Shown: piece by piece, positions 45,703 through 53,543 of the stretch
How the letters are laid out: each line of letters starts with the position of its first letter
How positions within the stretch are numbered: position 1 is the stretch's first letter
Assembly: GCA_947494205.1 (NCBI GenBank)
Contig: CANLUH010000003.1
Coordinates: 62,001 to 126,000 of the forward strand
Direction of reading: 5' to 3'
DNA length: 64,000 nucleotides
From: an uncultured Flavobacteriaceae bacterium
GTDB lineage: Bacteria > Bacteroidota > Bacteroidia > Flavobacteriales > Flavobacteriaceae
The notes under the pieces: generated by a model
The model's input: only the letters and a program-made list of their open reading frames with translations
The model's database searches: none
Told to the model about the DNA's origin: nothing
Program-made: the position numbers and the translations under genes

Positions 45703-46242
45703 TTAACTCTTATTTTTTAACCATTGTGATTTAGTAATTGTATACCAGTTATGAAGCTCATTATCGTAATAAAAAGTCTCTTTAAATTGTAATCCTATTT
45801 TTTGTAGTATTATGTTAGAAGCATTATTATTTATATCTGCTGCGGCACAAACCTCTTTTAAATTAAGTGTGTTAAATCCATATTCTAAAGATGCCATGGC
45901 TGTTTCTGTAGCAAAACCTTGTCCCCAGTATCTTTTAATAAGTCTGTAGCCTAAATCGTAATAACTAAATCCTTCACGTAACTCTTGTTCATACTTTAAT
46001 CCAGACCACCCCATGAATTGGTTTGTAGATTTATTTATAACAGCCCAACGACCAATACCATTTGTTTTGTATTGGTTTCTAATAAAACGGATAATGTCTT
46101 CTGCCTCTTTAAGTGTTTTTATAGGATGTTTTCCAAGGTATTCATGAACGTCTTGATCTGAATCTAATTCAAAAATACCTTTTGCATCAGTTAGTTCTAT
46201 ATCTCTTAGTATAAGGCGTTCTGTTTCAATGTGGATATTCAT
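45703..46242 (-). CDS. GNAT-family N-acetyltransferase
   Basis: This 179-residue cytoplasmic protein begins IETERLILRDIELTDAKGIFELD, as in RimJ/RimL-type acetyltransferases. The acetyl-CoA loop is seen as YRLIKRYWGQGFATETAMASLEYGF. It probably acetylates a protein N-terminus or a small molecule; the substrate cannot be judged by eye. It lies 30 bases downstream of the propeller lipoprotein gene on the same strand. Confidence 0.9.
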   Translation of the reverse strand: MNIHIETERLILRDIELTDAKGIFELDSDQDVHEYLGKHPIKTLKEAEDIIRFIRNQYKTNGIGRWAVINKSTNQFMGWSGLKYEQELREGFSYYDLGYRLIKRYWGQGFATETAMASLEYGFNTLNLKEVCAAADINNNASNIILQKIGLQFKETFYYDNELHNWYTITKSQWLKNKS

Positions 46243-46272
46243 GATTATTCAGCGATGTGTTTTATAAAATTA

Positions 46273-47358
46273 TTATTGTACAACCTTAAAAAAAGAAGTA
46301 CCATCATAACGATACAGAGACATCCAACCACCTAGCCAAAAAATGCCTTCATTGTCTTCGTAAATGGTTTGTATAGCTCCAGAACCAAGCCCTTCTTTTT
46401 TATGAAAATTAGTAAACGTTTTCCCATCGTATTTGTAAATGCCAGAATGTTCTATAGGGAACCAAATATTACCTTTACGATCTTCATATAAACTCCAACC
46501 TTCGGTGCCATAAACGCCATCTTTTTCGGTAATATTAGTAAATGTTTTACCATCCCAGCTACAAATACTTTGATGTGAAGTGGCAAACCAAAACGTTCCG
46601 TTTTTATCTTCTAAAATAGCATTTACATTATTGTCGCATAAACCGTCTTTTTCTGAAAGATTCGTTAAAGATGTTCCATCGTAAATATAAGCGCCTCCAT
46701 TAGTGCCAAACCATAGATGACCTTTACTATCTTCTATTATACTATGTACTATTTTGGCGCTAGTAACACCTCTAGTTGGGTCTGGTTTCCCTTCAGGAAG
46801 CTTAAAAGAAGTAAAAGTAGTACCATCAAATTGGCTAACACCTTGCAGTGTGCCTACCCAAATAATATCGTTTTTATCTATGGTTAAACACCAAGTATTA
46901 TTATCAGCTAATCCATCTTTTTTAGTATAATTAGTAAAGGACTTTCCATTGTATTTTGTTAAGCCTCCAGAAGTTGCAAACCATAGATTGCCACTTTTAT
47001 CCTCTGCAATACCTCTTACAGCGATACCACCAAACCCTTCATTAATAGAAAAATACTCTAATGTGTTTTTTGTATAGCGTATAACGCCATTTCCATTGGT
47101 TCCAAACCATATAACGCCTTTAGAATCTTGAAACACTCTACGAACTACTATTTCACCTATTGGAACTGTATTAACATCTAGCAAGGGTGTACCGTAAGTA
47201 ATTTGTATTTCTTTTACGGTGGTTTTAATATCTGTTATTGAAGGTGAAGGTTCTTTCTGTTTTGCTTCGGTTTTTTCTTGTCCGTTACACGAGGTAATTA
47301 TTACTAAAAGTAAAAACAATAGATATGATTTAGTGTGTATGTTTTTAATAGTATTCAT
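46273..47358 (-). CDS. Lipoprotein with two-component-type beta-propeller repeats
   Basis: This 361-residue protein (start placed at the ATG giving MNTIKNIHTKSY; upstream ATGs add 10 residues) has a lipobox Cys (VIITSC) and then about seven propeller blades of the Reg_prop type (VIWFGTNGNGV, NLWFATSGGLT, IIWVGTLQGVS, HLWFGTNGG, TFWFATSHQS, NIWFPIEHSG). In hybrid two-component sensors these blades sense extracellular ligands, but here they stand alone on a lipoprotein, with no kinase. It could be a sensor subunit or a carbohydrate-binding protein. Confidence 0.87.
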   Translation of the reverse strand: MNTIKNIHTKSYLLFLLLVIITSCNGQEKTEAKQKEPSPSITDIKTTVKEIQITYGTPLLDVNTVPIGEIVVRRVFQDSKGVIWFGTNGNGVIRYTKNTLEYFSINEGFGGIAVRGIAEDKSGNLWFATSGGLTKYNGKSFTNYTKKDGLADNNTWCLTIDKNDIIWVGTLQGVSQFDGTTFTSFKLPEGKPDPTRGVTSAKIVHSIIEDSKGHLWFGTNGGAYIYDGTSLTNLSEKDGLCDNNVNAILEDKNGTFWFATSHQSICSWDGKTFTNITEKDGVYGTEGWSLYEDRKGNIWFPIEHSGIYKYDGKTFTNFHKKEGLGSGAIQTIYEDNEGIFWLGGWMSLYRYDGTSFFKVVQ

Positions 47359-47526
47359 ACTAAAGAAATTATGCATATAGTTATACATACTGTTGTTAAG
47401 TTTCTGTGAAGGTATTGAAATTTCATTAATTAAAAAGAAACTAAAATTTGTTTTTGTTTAACAAATAATAACAATAATTAAACAAAAACAGGTATAAATA
47501 CGGTAAAAGGAAATTTTTGTTTGCTG

Positions 47527-47534
47527 TAATTTTG
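47527..47534 (+). promoter_or_regulatory. -7 box of the large unknown protein gene
   Basis: A perfect TAATTTTG lies 100 bases before the ATG at 47634, giving a leader of about 90 bases. No clear -33 TTG is visible. Confidence 0.5.
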
Positions 47535-47633
47535 AAAAAAACGAAAGTAGCTACTCGTGTTTTTTAAAGGAGAGCCTGCCATATACTACTATTTTATGGT
47601 ATGACTATTAATTAATAAAAAGAATTTAAACCA

Positions 47634-48887
47634 ATGAAAAATTCAAATTCAAATTTAGATCAGTTTATATCTAAATTAATGTCTAATGACAAAGCTTTAC
47701 AACAATTTTTAGCCGATCCAACCAATGGAGGAAAGGAATTTGGCATTTCTAAAGCTGAGCGGGCAGTATTAAGAAGAGTTACTGCAAATTTAAGTAATAA
47801 ATCTAAAAACGGTTATGGTATAGAACGTGATTTAGGATCTTACAGACGATCTCTTCGATTATTACAAAATGTATTGCATAAACATGCAGCAACGCATGCT
47901 GCTATTACAAGCAGTACAGATGGGTTAAGTACGTATTCATTTCATATTTACATTACAGGAGATCCAAATACCCCAGGAGCACCATACGATAATCCAAGTT
48001 TAGCCTATACAGATTATGTAACTTATACGTCATCTGGAGACTATAAAACATTGGGTGATGCCATGAACTTTAATCCACCGACATCACCTAAATCAGGTGA
48101 TACATCATCGGTTACAATAGGAACAGTAAGTGATAATAACGGTAATGCAGGACAATTAAGTTATACAGCTATTTATGCTTCTGTAGGAGGAAGTACTACT
48201 GATTTTGATTGGTATATGCTTGAGTTTACATTATCTGGTTTTACAGGAAGCTCTAGTTCTATAAACGGATCGTATGCACTGCCTTATAATGGTACAACAG
48301 AGAGACAACCCTTTTGGTTCTTCTCATTAGATGGAAAATCAATAAGCCCTAATAGTAACCAAGGCTATTCATTAACGCCAGGTGTAACGCAAGGTCAAGA
48401 AGCCGAAGGATTTAATGGTTTTTCTTTAAATGGGTCTACTAATATTGTTTGGCAAGGTATAGCTGCAGATATGGATTATGGTTTTGGACCATGTTTTCAA
48501 ACAGCATTTACACCTGTAGTATTAGGTGTTCCTATTTTAGAAAGAACGGCTAACCCGCCAGGAGCAACGTTTTATACAAATACTGTGTCTAACGTTATGA
48601 TTTCTAGTAGTGTTAATTCTATTAAATTAGCATGTAATCCAGATGGTACAGGAGATATTTATACCGACGATGTTGTTACAATAACATTTACAGGCACAGC
48701 AGGAACATATACTTATAGTTATGATTATAGTAATGGATGTAGCGGAAGAATTACACCAACAAATCCAGTAGACTTAACTTCTAATTTAGCAATGTTTAAA
48801 GGGCAGAGTATAACAATAGATGTACAGTATGCAGATAAATGCGGAGGCGTAGAAAGTTCTTCAGGGTATTTCTTAGTCTTTGATTAG
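47634..48887 (+). CDS. Large unknown protein with leader-like N-terminus
   Basis: I recognise no family for this 417-residue protein. Residues 6-50 (LDQFISKLMSNDKALQQFLADP...ISKAERAVLRRVTANL) look like the short helical leader region of Nif11-type RiPP precursors, but no modifying enzyme is nearby. Residues about 100-417 are Gly/Ser/Thr-rich, beta-structured, with several pairs of Cys in the last third (LACNPDG, NGCSGR, DKCGG). No signal peptide or membrane helix is visible. It has its own promoter and stands alone, so it may be a structural or surface protein exported by an unidentified route. Confidence 0.6.
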   Translation: MKNSNSNLDQFISKLMSNDKALQQFLADPTNGGKEFGISKAERAVLRRVTANLSNKSKNGYGIERDLGSYRRSLRLLQNVLHKHAATHAAITSSTDGLSTYSFHIYITGDPNTPGAPYDNPSLAYTDYVTYTSSGDYKTLGDAMNFNPPTSPKSGDTSSVTIGTVSDNNGNAGQLSYTAIYASVGGSTTDFDWYMLEFTLSGFTGSSSSINGSYALPYNGTTERQPFWFFSLDGKSISPNSNQGYSLTPGVTQGQEAEGFNGFSLNGSTNIVWQGIAADMDYGFGPCFQTAFTPVVLGVPILERTANPPGATFYTNTVSNVMISSSVNSIKLACNPDGTGDIYTDDVVTITFTGTAGTYTYSYDYSNGCSGRITPTNPVDLTSNLAMFKGQSITIDVQYADKCGGVESSSGYFLVFD

Positions 48888-48905
48888 GTATGTAGTTGAA
48901 AATTA

Positions 48906-48945
48906 ATGGTCATCTTGTTCTTTTATAAAAGAGTCAAGGTGACTA
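48906..48945. repeat. Hairpin between convergent genes
   Basis: GTCATCTTG and CAAGGTGAC pair imperfectly around CTTTTATAAAAGAG, which is itself palindromic. It may act as a bidirectional terminator or be a degenerate dispersed element. Confidence 0.5.
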
Positions 48946-49545
48946 TTTTTCTTCATACTCAGGGCAATCTAATCTTATGTCGTTTTTCAATAAATCCTTT
49001 TCAAGTAAGTTGCAATAATCTTTAGTTCCGTGTTTTGTATGAAATTTACAACCAAAGCATGTGCGTTGAACACTAAGAATACCAGTACTATTTAACTTAT
49101 AAATTAATTCGCTTAACGTTTTAAAAACACTATCTAATTCTGTTTGATCAATGTTACCAATTAAAGACTTTAATGGGTTAGCAAAATCATTGGTTTTTGA
49201 AACGATGTCTGTCCCTAATTGAGATAAAAGAATACTATATCTTCTGCTATCTGCTAAAGAATAATCCTTTATAATCATTTGTTTCTTATCTAGAACCTTA
49301 ATAGCATCACTAATGGTAGGTTTAGTAACATTAAATTCTTTTGCTAGATGACTAACATTACATAATTCTGTTTTATGATAAGCAATGAATAATAGTATTT
49401 GAATTTGAATAGGACTTAACCCAACTAATTTAGCTTTTTCCCAAAGCAAAATTTTAAAGACTTCCGAGACTCTTTCTAAACCAGCAACAATCTTGCTAGA
49501 AAGATCTTGTTGTTGGTAATTAGGGTTAAAAACACTGTTATCCAT
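48943..49545 (-). CDS. MarR-family transcriptional regulator with C-terminal Cys cluster
   Basis: This 200-residue protein (start placed at the ATG for MDNSVFNPNYQQ; a longer frame reads through a hairpin and is unlikely) has a MarR winged-helix domain with LSPIQIQILLFIAYH, LAKEFNVTKPTISDAIKVLDKKQMIIKDYS and the wing DSRRYSILLSQLG. The C-terminal 45 residues add four Cys in CFGCKFHTKHGTKDYC...LDCPE, a likely metal or Fe-S or redox centre. Its promoter overlaps a TTAGTAATCCTAA palindrome that also occurs before two neighbouring genes, so it probably controls itself and them. The signal sensed is inferred, not known. Confidence 0.85.
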   Translation of the reverse strand: MDNSVFNPNYQQQDLSSKIVAGLERVSEVFKILLWEKAKLVGLSPIQIQILLFIAYHKTELCNVSHLAKEFNVTKPTISDAIKVLDKKQMIIKDYSLADSRRYSILLSQLGTDIVSKTNDFANPLKSLIGNIDQTELDSVFKTLSELIYKLNSTGILSVQRTCFGCKFHTKHGTKDYCNLLEKDLLKNDIRLDCPEYEEK

Positions 49546-49554
49546 AATAAAAAA

Positions 49555-49581
49555 CCTGTCGAAAAGGGTTTGTTCGACAGG
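49555..49581 (-). terminator. Hairpin with T-run in front of the MarR gene
   Basis: On the minus strand CCTGTCGAA and TTCGACAGG form a 9-base stem followed by TTTTTTATT, the form of an intrinsic terminator for the upstream DUF2024 transcript. Its last part reaches to within ten bases of the MarR start codon, and its first arm overlaps the expected MarR transcription start. Confidence 0.8.
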
Positions 49582-49599
49582 CAAAGTTAGTAATCCTAA
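49582..49599 (-). promoter_or_regulatory. MarR-gene promoter and operator (site 1)
   Basis: The minus-strand -7 box TAACTTTG (49582-49589) is perfect, and it overlaps the palindrome TTAGTAATCCTAA (49587-49599), which differs at one base from the consensus TTAGGAATCCTAA. The arrangement fits autorepression. Confidence 0.7.
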
Positions 49600-49604
49600 T
49601 TAAA

Positions 49605-49868
49605 TTAATTGCAATTTTCCATTTCTATAATAGCATAACCGTTTGCATTAATAGAAATTATCATGTCTTCTGTAGCTTGTTCTATATGGCATAGACGACA
49701 TTCGTTAGCTGATAATGAATTTGTTTTAAAAGATTTAGTTTTTAGATAATGCATACCAAAATTAAAAATGGTTTGCTCATCTGTAACATTGGTAGGCACT
49801 AGAATATCAAAGTGCATTGTGTTACCGTCCTCTTTTTTTACATAAGTGTCCCAAACTGATATTTTCAT
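49605..49868 (-). CDS. DUF2024 family protein
   Basis: This 87-residue protein starts MKISVWDTYVKKEDGNTMHFDILVP, the clear DUF2024 signature, and continues with the short Cys/His stretch NECRLCHIEQA. Members are small alpha/beta proteins of unknown function with a solved thermophile structure. It directly follows the secreted protein gene at 49870 (one base apart) and is ended by the hairpin before the MarR gene, so it belongs to the palindrome-controlled cluster. CRLCH looks metal-binding. Confidence 0.85.
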   Translation of the reverse strand: MKISVWDTYVKKEDGNTMHFDILVPTNVTDEQTIFNFGMHYLKTKSFKTNSLSANECRLCHIEQATEDMIISINANGYAIIEMENCN

Positions 49869-49869
49869 T

Positions 49870-50595
49870 TTATTGTGTTTTTACTTTATAAGGCAATGAT
49901 AAATCACCGCTTGCTACACTAAAAACGTTATAAACGCCTAGCATTGGCAAATCGTCATTACTTGTGTTTACTTTCATAAATGCAGTTACACCATCATAAT
50001 TAAAATCGGTTTGATTATTTATTCTATAATTAGGTACAACTACTTTTATTGTGTTGTTTTTTGTTGTTACAGAGAAACCAGGTGAATCCATATACATAGG
50101 CATTCCTGGGTTTGTTGGAGGTAAAACAACAGTGTTATCTGCTTTTTTAAATTGTTTCACTGCAAGTCCTCCTGCTACTCTCTTGTCTTCATTTAGAATA
50201 ACCCAATGTGGATGCCAAATAATACCATCATTATTAAAAATATTATCATTGTTTTCATCCCAAAGCGGTGTGTCATCAAAATCTGGATGAGAAGTTAAAG
50301 CAAGCGCTACAATTCCATCTGTTTTATTAAAACCAACATCAGTCGGTTTTAAAGTAGTAGGGAATACATAACCTAGTACTGGAGCACCATCTAGTTGTCC
50401 TGCTTTAATTGGTGTCGTTTTTCCGGCTGTACCTTTTACTGTTATTTCCCATACCATTATATCTAAATCGGAATGGTGGGTTACTGCAACGCTATTAATA
50501 GCAAAGTCTTCATTTTTATATGTATTATCTTCTTGAGCACAAGAAAATGTAGAACCGATAAGTAGTACTGTAAATAGTGTTAAAACTGTTTTCAT
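49870..50595 (-). CDS. Secreted protein of unknown function in the MarR cluster
   Basis: This 241-residue protein has a signal peptide and lipobox-like FSCAQ (Cys19), so it is probably a lipoprotein. The mature part contains several His/Asp/Trp-rich motifs (THHSDLD, LTSHPDFDD, GIIWHPHWVIL) which could bind metal, and a C-terminal beta region. I do not recognise the family. It is the first gene of the DUF2024 transcript; the palindrome TTAGGAATCCTAA lies 43 bases upstream, next to a -7 box. Confidence 0.78.
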   Translation of the reverse strand: MKTVLTLFTVLLIGSTFSCAQEDNTYKNEDFAINSVAVTHHSDLDIMVWEITVKGTAGKTTPIKAGQLDGAPVLGYVFPTTLKPTDVGFNKTDGIVALALTSHPDFDDTPLWDENNDNIFNNDGIIWHPHWVILNEDKRVAGGLAVKQFKKADNTVVLPPTNPGMPMYMDSPGFSVTTKNNTIKVVVPNYRINNQTDFNYDGVTAFMKVNTSNDDLPMLGVYNVFSVASGDLSLPYKVKTQ

Positions 50596-50614
50596 TTTAG
50601 CTGTGTTTTATAAG

Positions 50615-50650
50615 CTAGGATTCTAAATTTATTAAAATTAGGAATCCTAA
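50615..50650 (-). promoter_or_regulatory. Promoter and operator of the secreted-protein gene (site 2)
   Basis: The perfect palindrome TTAGGAATCCTAA is at 50638-50650, and a degenerate second copy (CTAGGATTCTAA) at 50615-50626. Between them lies a -7-like TAAATTTA (50624-50631) on the minus strand. The operator stands just upstream of the -7 box, as at sites 1 and 3. Confidence 0.7.
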
Positions 50651-50667
50651 CTATTTAATTTAAAAAA

Positions 50668-50901
50668 TTAACCTTTTACATCTGCCATAGAAGCACCAAA
50701 GTTAATATGTAATGTGTTTCCATTTGGTGTAATTAATGCTGGTACAGATTGCACTCCCGCATTTTCTGCTTCAGGTATTCTAGCTTTGTCTTCGCCAATA
50801 TTAACAATTTCTACATTGTTTGCACCTACTAGATTAATAATATCATGTTCTGCACTTACGCAAACTGAACATCCTGCGTGATAAAAAATTGATTTACTCA
50901 T
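50668..50901 (-). CDS. Glutaredoxin-like thiol protein
   Basis: This 77-residue protein (start at MSKSIFYHAGC; an in-frame ATG ten codons upstream is less likely) has the redox motif CSVC at residues 11-14 within the beta-alpha-beta start IFYHAGCSVCVSAEHDI, and the conserved cis-Pro element VQSVPALITPNG. It is a single thioredoxin-fold domain of the glutaredoxin/NrdH size. Its promoter bears the same palindrome as the MarR gene. It is probably an electron donor or sensor in the cluster; its partner is unknown. Confidence 0.85.
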   Translation of the reverse strand: MSKSIFYHAGCSVCVSAEHDIINLVGANNVEIVNIGEDKARIPEAENAGVQSVPALITPNGNTLHINFGASMADVKG

Positions 50902-50941
50902 TTTAATTCTTTTTTTAATATTTACTTGCATTATTGCATTG

Positions 50942-50963
50942 CAAAGATAGTAAGGATTCCTAA
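50942..50963 (-). promoter_or_regulatory. Promoter and operator of the glutaredoxin-like gene (site 3)
   Basis: The -7 box TATCTTTG (50942-50949, minus strand) is perfect, with the palindrome copy AAGGATTCCTAA at 50952-50963 directly upstream of it, 51-62 bases before the start codon. This is the third site in the cluster. Confidence 0.7.
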
Positions 50964-50979
50964 CTATAAAAAATAAATT

Positions 50980-51315
50980 TTAATTTTTTATGTAAACCCA
51001 ACCTTTCTTTCCAGACTTAAATGTAGCCTCAATCCTTTTATAATCATCAACTTCGTAGTTATCTGCTTGCTTTAATTCTTGTATAGAAATTTTATATAAA
51101 GTACCATTAATAATATCCTTTTTATTATTTGTTGGTATAGCAACAGGGTGAAATGCTTTACCACTTTTTAAAAGAACTTGTTGGTCTGTTATCTTTAATT
51201 GCTCCATTTTAAAACCTAAAAGTGTCTCTTTTGTGCCACTTAATAACCTACCGAAAGATTCTAATTGTACTTTTTCTAGTTGTAATGTACCGTATGAAAA
51301 TAAAAGTTGAGTCAT
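50980..51315 (-). CDS. Gamma-glutamylcyclotransferase-like protein (AIG2 family)
   Basis: This 111-residue cytoplasmic protein has the family start LLFSYGTLQLEKVQ (substrate-binding YGTL) and the acidic residue region ADNYEVDDYKRIEATF, with the catalytic Glu expected in YEVDDYKR. Such proteins act on gamma-glutamyl amines or peptides, including glutathione-like substrates. It stands 9 bases downstream of the unknown gene at 51325 and upstream of the redox cluster; a link to thiol chemistry is inferred from location only. Confidence 0.82.
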   Translation of the reverse strand: MTQLLFSYGTLQLEKVQLESFGRLLSGTKETLLGFKMEQLKITDQQVLLKSGKAFHPVAIPTNNKKDIINGTLYKISIQELKQADNYEVDDYKRIEATFKSGKKGWVYIKN

Positions 51316-51324
51316 AGTTGAATT

Positions 51325-51780
51325 TTAATCATATTTATTAAAAATGATATTTCCAATTTTTTCGGTTTTCCAATAGTTTATTTGCTCTAATTCTGCTTTA
51401 CTAAGTGCCGTAAGATGTCGTGATTTAACTGGTTCATTTAAAAAATCAGTTTTCAATTCTGTGAACTCATTAGGCATTTGAGTAGTAATAGATGGTGGTA
51501 GATCGCAGAATTCTACAGTTTGCCAATTAGATAAACTCTTTATACCACAGTACATAGGATATGTTGTGTTAATTCCAATGGTATGAGATTCATTTTTACT
51601 ATTAGTAATAATCATATAAAAATTATTGTCTGGTTGTTGTTCTATTAATTGTACTTTCAAAAAATTAGGATAGTTTTTTAGCACATTCACTACTTTTTGA
51701 ATTAATAACTTGTCAACTTGAGGAATGGTAGGGCCACTTATATGCCAAAAACCTGTTATGCCAACTGGAAGTGTATTCAT
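51325..51780 (-). CDS. Unknown 151-residue protein
   Basis: I do not recognise this protein. It has no signal peptide; sequence motifs include GFWHISGPTIPQVD near the start and LPPSITTQMPNEFTEL in the middle. The pattern of hydrophobic beta strands resembles a small alpha/beta fold. It is 9 bases upstream of the gamma-glutamylcyclotransferase-like gene on the same strand, so the two probably share a transcript. A promoter is not obvious. Confidence 0.65.
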   Translation of the reverse strand: MNTLPVGITGFWHISGPTIPQVDKLLIQKVVNVLKNYPNFLKVQLIEQQPDNNFYMIITNSKNESHTIGINTTYPMYCGIKSLSNWQTVEFCDLPPSITTQMPNEFTELKTDFLNEPVKSRHLTALSKAELEQINYWKTEKIGNIIFNKYD

Positions 51781-51814
51781 ATTGTATATATTAAAAGTGA
51801 CAATAAAACAAAAC

Positions 51815-51848
51815 AGCCTAAGAAAACATAATTCCTTAGGCTGTTTTT
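51815..51848 (-). terminator. Terminator of the aldehyde dehydrogenase gene
   Basis: AACAGCCTAAG and CTTAGGCTGTT form a stem followed by a T-run on the minus strand, just after the aldehyde dehydrogenase stop. Confidence 0.88.
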
Positions 51849-51868
51849 ATATTATAAAGTATTAACTA

Positions 51869-53422
51869 CTATAAATCGAATTTAATTCCTTGAGCTAAAG
51901 GTAAATCTGTAGTATAGTTAATAGTATTTGTTTGACGTCTCATGTATACTTTCCAAGCATCTGATCCAGACTCACGTCCACCACCAGTATCTTTTTCACC
52001 ACCAAAAGCACCACCAATCTCAGCACCAGAAGTACCGATGTTTACGTTAGCGATTCCACAATCTGATCCTGCAACAGATAAGAACGCTTCAGCTTCACGT
52101 AAATTATTCGTCATAATTGCAGACGATAATCCTTGTGCTACACCATTTTGTATATCTAAAGCGTTTTCAACACCACCAGAATATTTTAATAAGTATAATA
52201 CAGGCGCGAAAGTTTCGTGTTGTACAATTTCGAATTCGTTTTTAGCTTCAGCAATTGCTGGCTTTACATAACATCCAGATTCGTAACCTTCTCCAGAAAG
52301 TACACCACCTTCAACAATAACGTTTCCACCTTCTGCAACAACTTTTTCTAAAGCTTCATTATACATTCTTACAGCATCTGTATCGATAAGCGGTCCTACG
52401 TGATTGTTTTCATCTAAAGGATTACCAATACGTAATTGTCCGTAAGCAGCAACAACAGCATCTTTTACCTTATCGTACATGCTTTCGTGTATAATTAAAC
52501 GACGTGTAGATGTACAACGTTGTCCGGCAGTACCAACAGCACCAAATACAGCACCAATAACCGTCATTTTAACATCAGCATCTGGTGTTACAATAATAGC
52601 ATTGTTACCACCTAATTCTAATAAAGTATTACCTAAACGTCCTGCAACCTCTTTAGCAACAATTTTACCCATTCTAGTAGAACCTGTTGCAGAAACTAAA
52701 GGAATACGTGTATCCTTAGTCATCATTTCTCCAACCTTGTAATCTCCATTTATTAAGTTACAAATACCTTCTGGTAAACCATTAGCAGCAAAAACTTCTG
52801 CAGCTATATTTTGGCAAGCTACACTACAAATAGGTGTTTTTTCACTTGGTTTCCAAACACAAACATCACCACAAATCCATGCTAATGCAGTATTCCATGC
52901 CCAAACGGCAACAGGAAAGTTAAATGCCGAAATAATACCAACAACGCCTAGTGGGTGGTATTGTTCGTACATTCTGTGTCCTGGACGCTCAGAGTGCATT
53001 GTTAAACCATGTAACTGGCGCGATAAGCCTACTGCGAAATCACAGATGTCTATCATTTCTTGTACTTCACCTAAACCTTCTTGGTAAGACTTTCCCATTT
53101 CGTAAGATACTAACTTACCTAGGGCTTCTTTTTTCTCTCTTAATTTTTCTCCAAACTGGCGTACCACTTCACCTCTTAAAGGTGCTGGCTTTGTTCTCCA
53201 TTCTTTAAAAGCAGCAGTAGCAGTAGCCATTACTTTATCGTAATCAGCTTGTGTTGTTGCTTTTACTTTTCCAATTAATTGTCCATCAACTGGAGAGTAA
53301 GATTCTATAACCTCACCGTTAGAAAAATGATTAGAACCTGTAGATGTTCCTTCATTTATATCTTTAACACCTAATTCAATAAGTGCTTCTTTTATTCCGA
53401 AATCAGCTGAAACTGCTCCCAT
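51869..53422 (-). CDS. Aldehyde dehydrogenase, ALDH7 (aminoadipate semialdehyde) type
   Basis: This 517-residue NAD-dependent dehydrogenase matches the ALDH7A1/AmaB group: catalytic Cys in GTAGQRCTSTRRLI, Glu in LLELGGNNAIIV, and the cofactor Gly motif in ATGSTRMGKIV. The typical C-terminal SGSDAWKVYMRRQTNTINY is also present. In bacteria this group oxidises alpha-aminoadipate semialdehyde or piperideine-6-carboxylate in lysine degradation; other aldehydes are possible. It has a terminator and is followed on the opposite strand by the isoaspartyl peptidase gene. Confidence 0.93.
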   Translation of the reverse strand: MGAVSADFGIKEALIELGVKDINEGTSTGSNHFSNGEVIESYSPVDGQLIGKVKATTQADYDKVMATATAAFKEWRTKPAPLRGEVVRQFGEKLREKKEALGKLVSYEMGKSYQEGLGEVQEMIDICDFAVGLSRQLHGLTMHSERPGHRMYEQYHPLGVVGIISAFNFPVAVWAWNTALAWICGDVCVWKPSEKTPICSVACQNIAAEVFAANGLPEGICNLINGDYKVGEMMTKDTRIPLVSATGSTRMGKIVAKEVAGRLGNTLLELGGNNAIIVTPDADVKMTVIGAVFGAVGTAGQRCTSTRRLIIHESMYDKVKDAVVAAYGQLRIGNPLDENNHVGPLIDTDAVRMYNEALEKVVAEGGNVIVEGGVLSGEGYESGCYVKPAIAEAKNEFEIVQHETFAPVLYLLKYSGGVENALDIQNGVAQGLSSAIMTNNLREAEAFLSVAGSDCGIANVNIGTSGAEIGGAFGGEKDTGGGRESGSDAWKVYMRRQTNTINYTTDLPLAQGIKFDL

Positions 53423-53543
53423 AAATGCTTAAATTTTACGAATTATTAAATTTTGATGCGAATATACTAATAAAAGTGCGTTTATAAAGATATAACGCTC
53501 TTAAAAATAGTAACTTTAAAGCGTCATATAAAAACCATCTAAT

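Noticed and set aside
49546-49584. Longer start of the MarR protein (13 extra residues)
   Set aside because: The extra codons come entirely from the hairpin CCTGTCGAA/TTCGACAGG, and the promoter -7 box would then overlap the coding start; the internal ATG at 49545 fits better.
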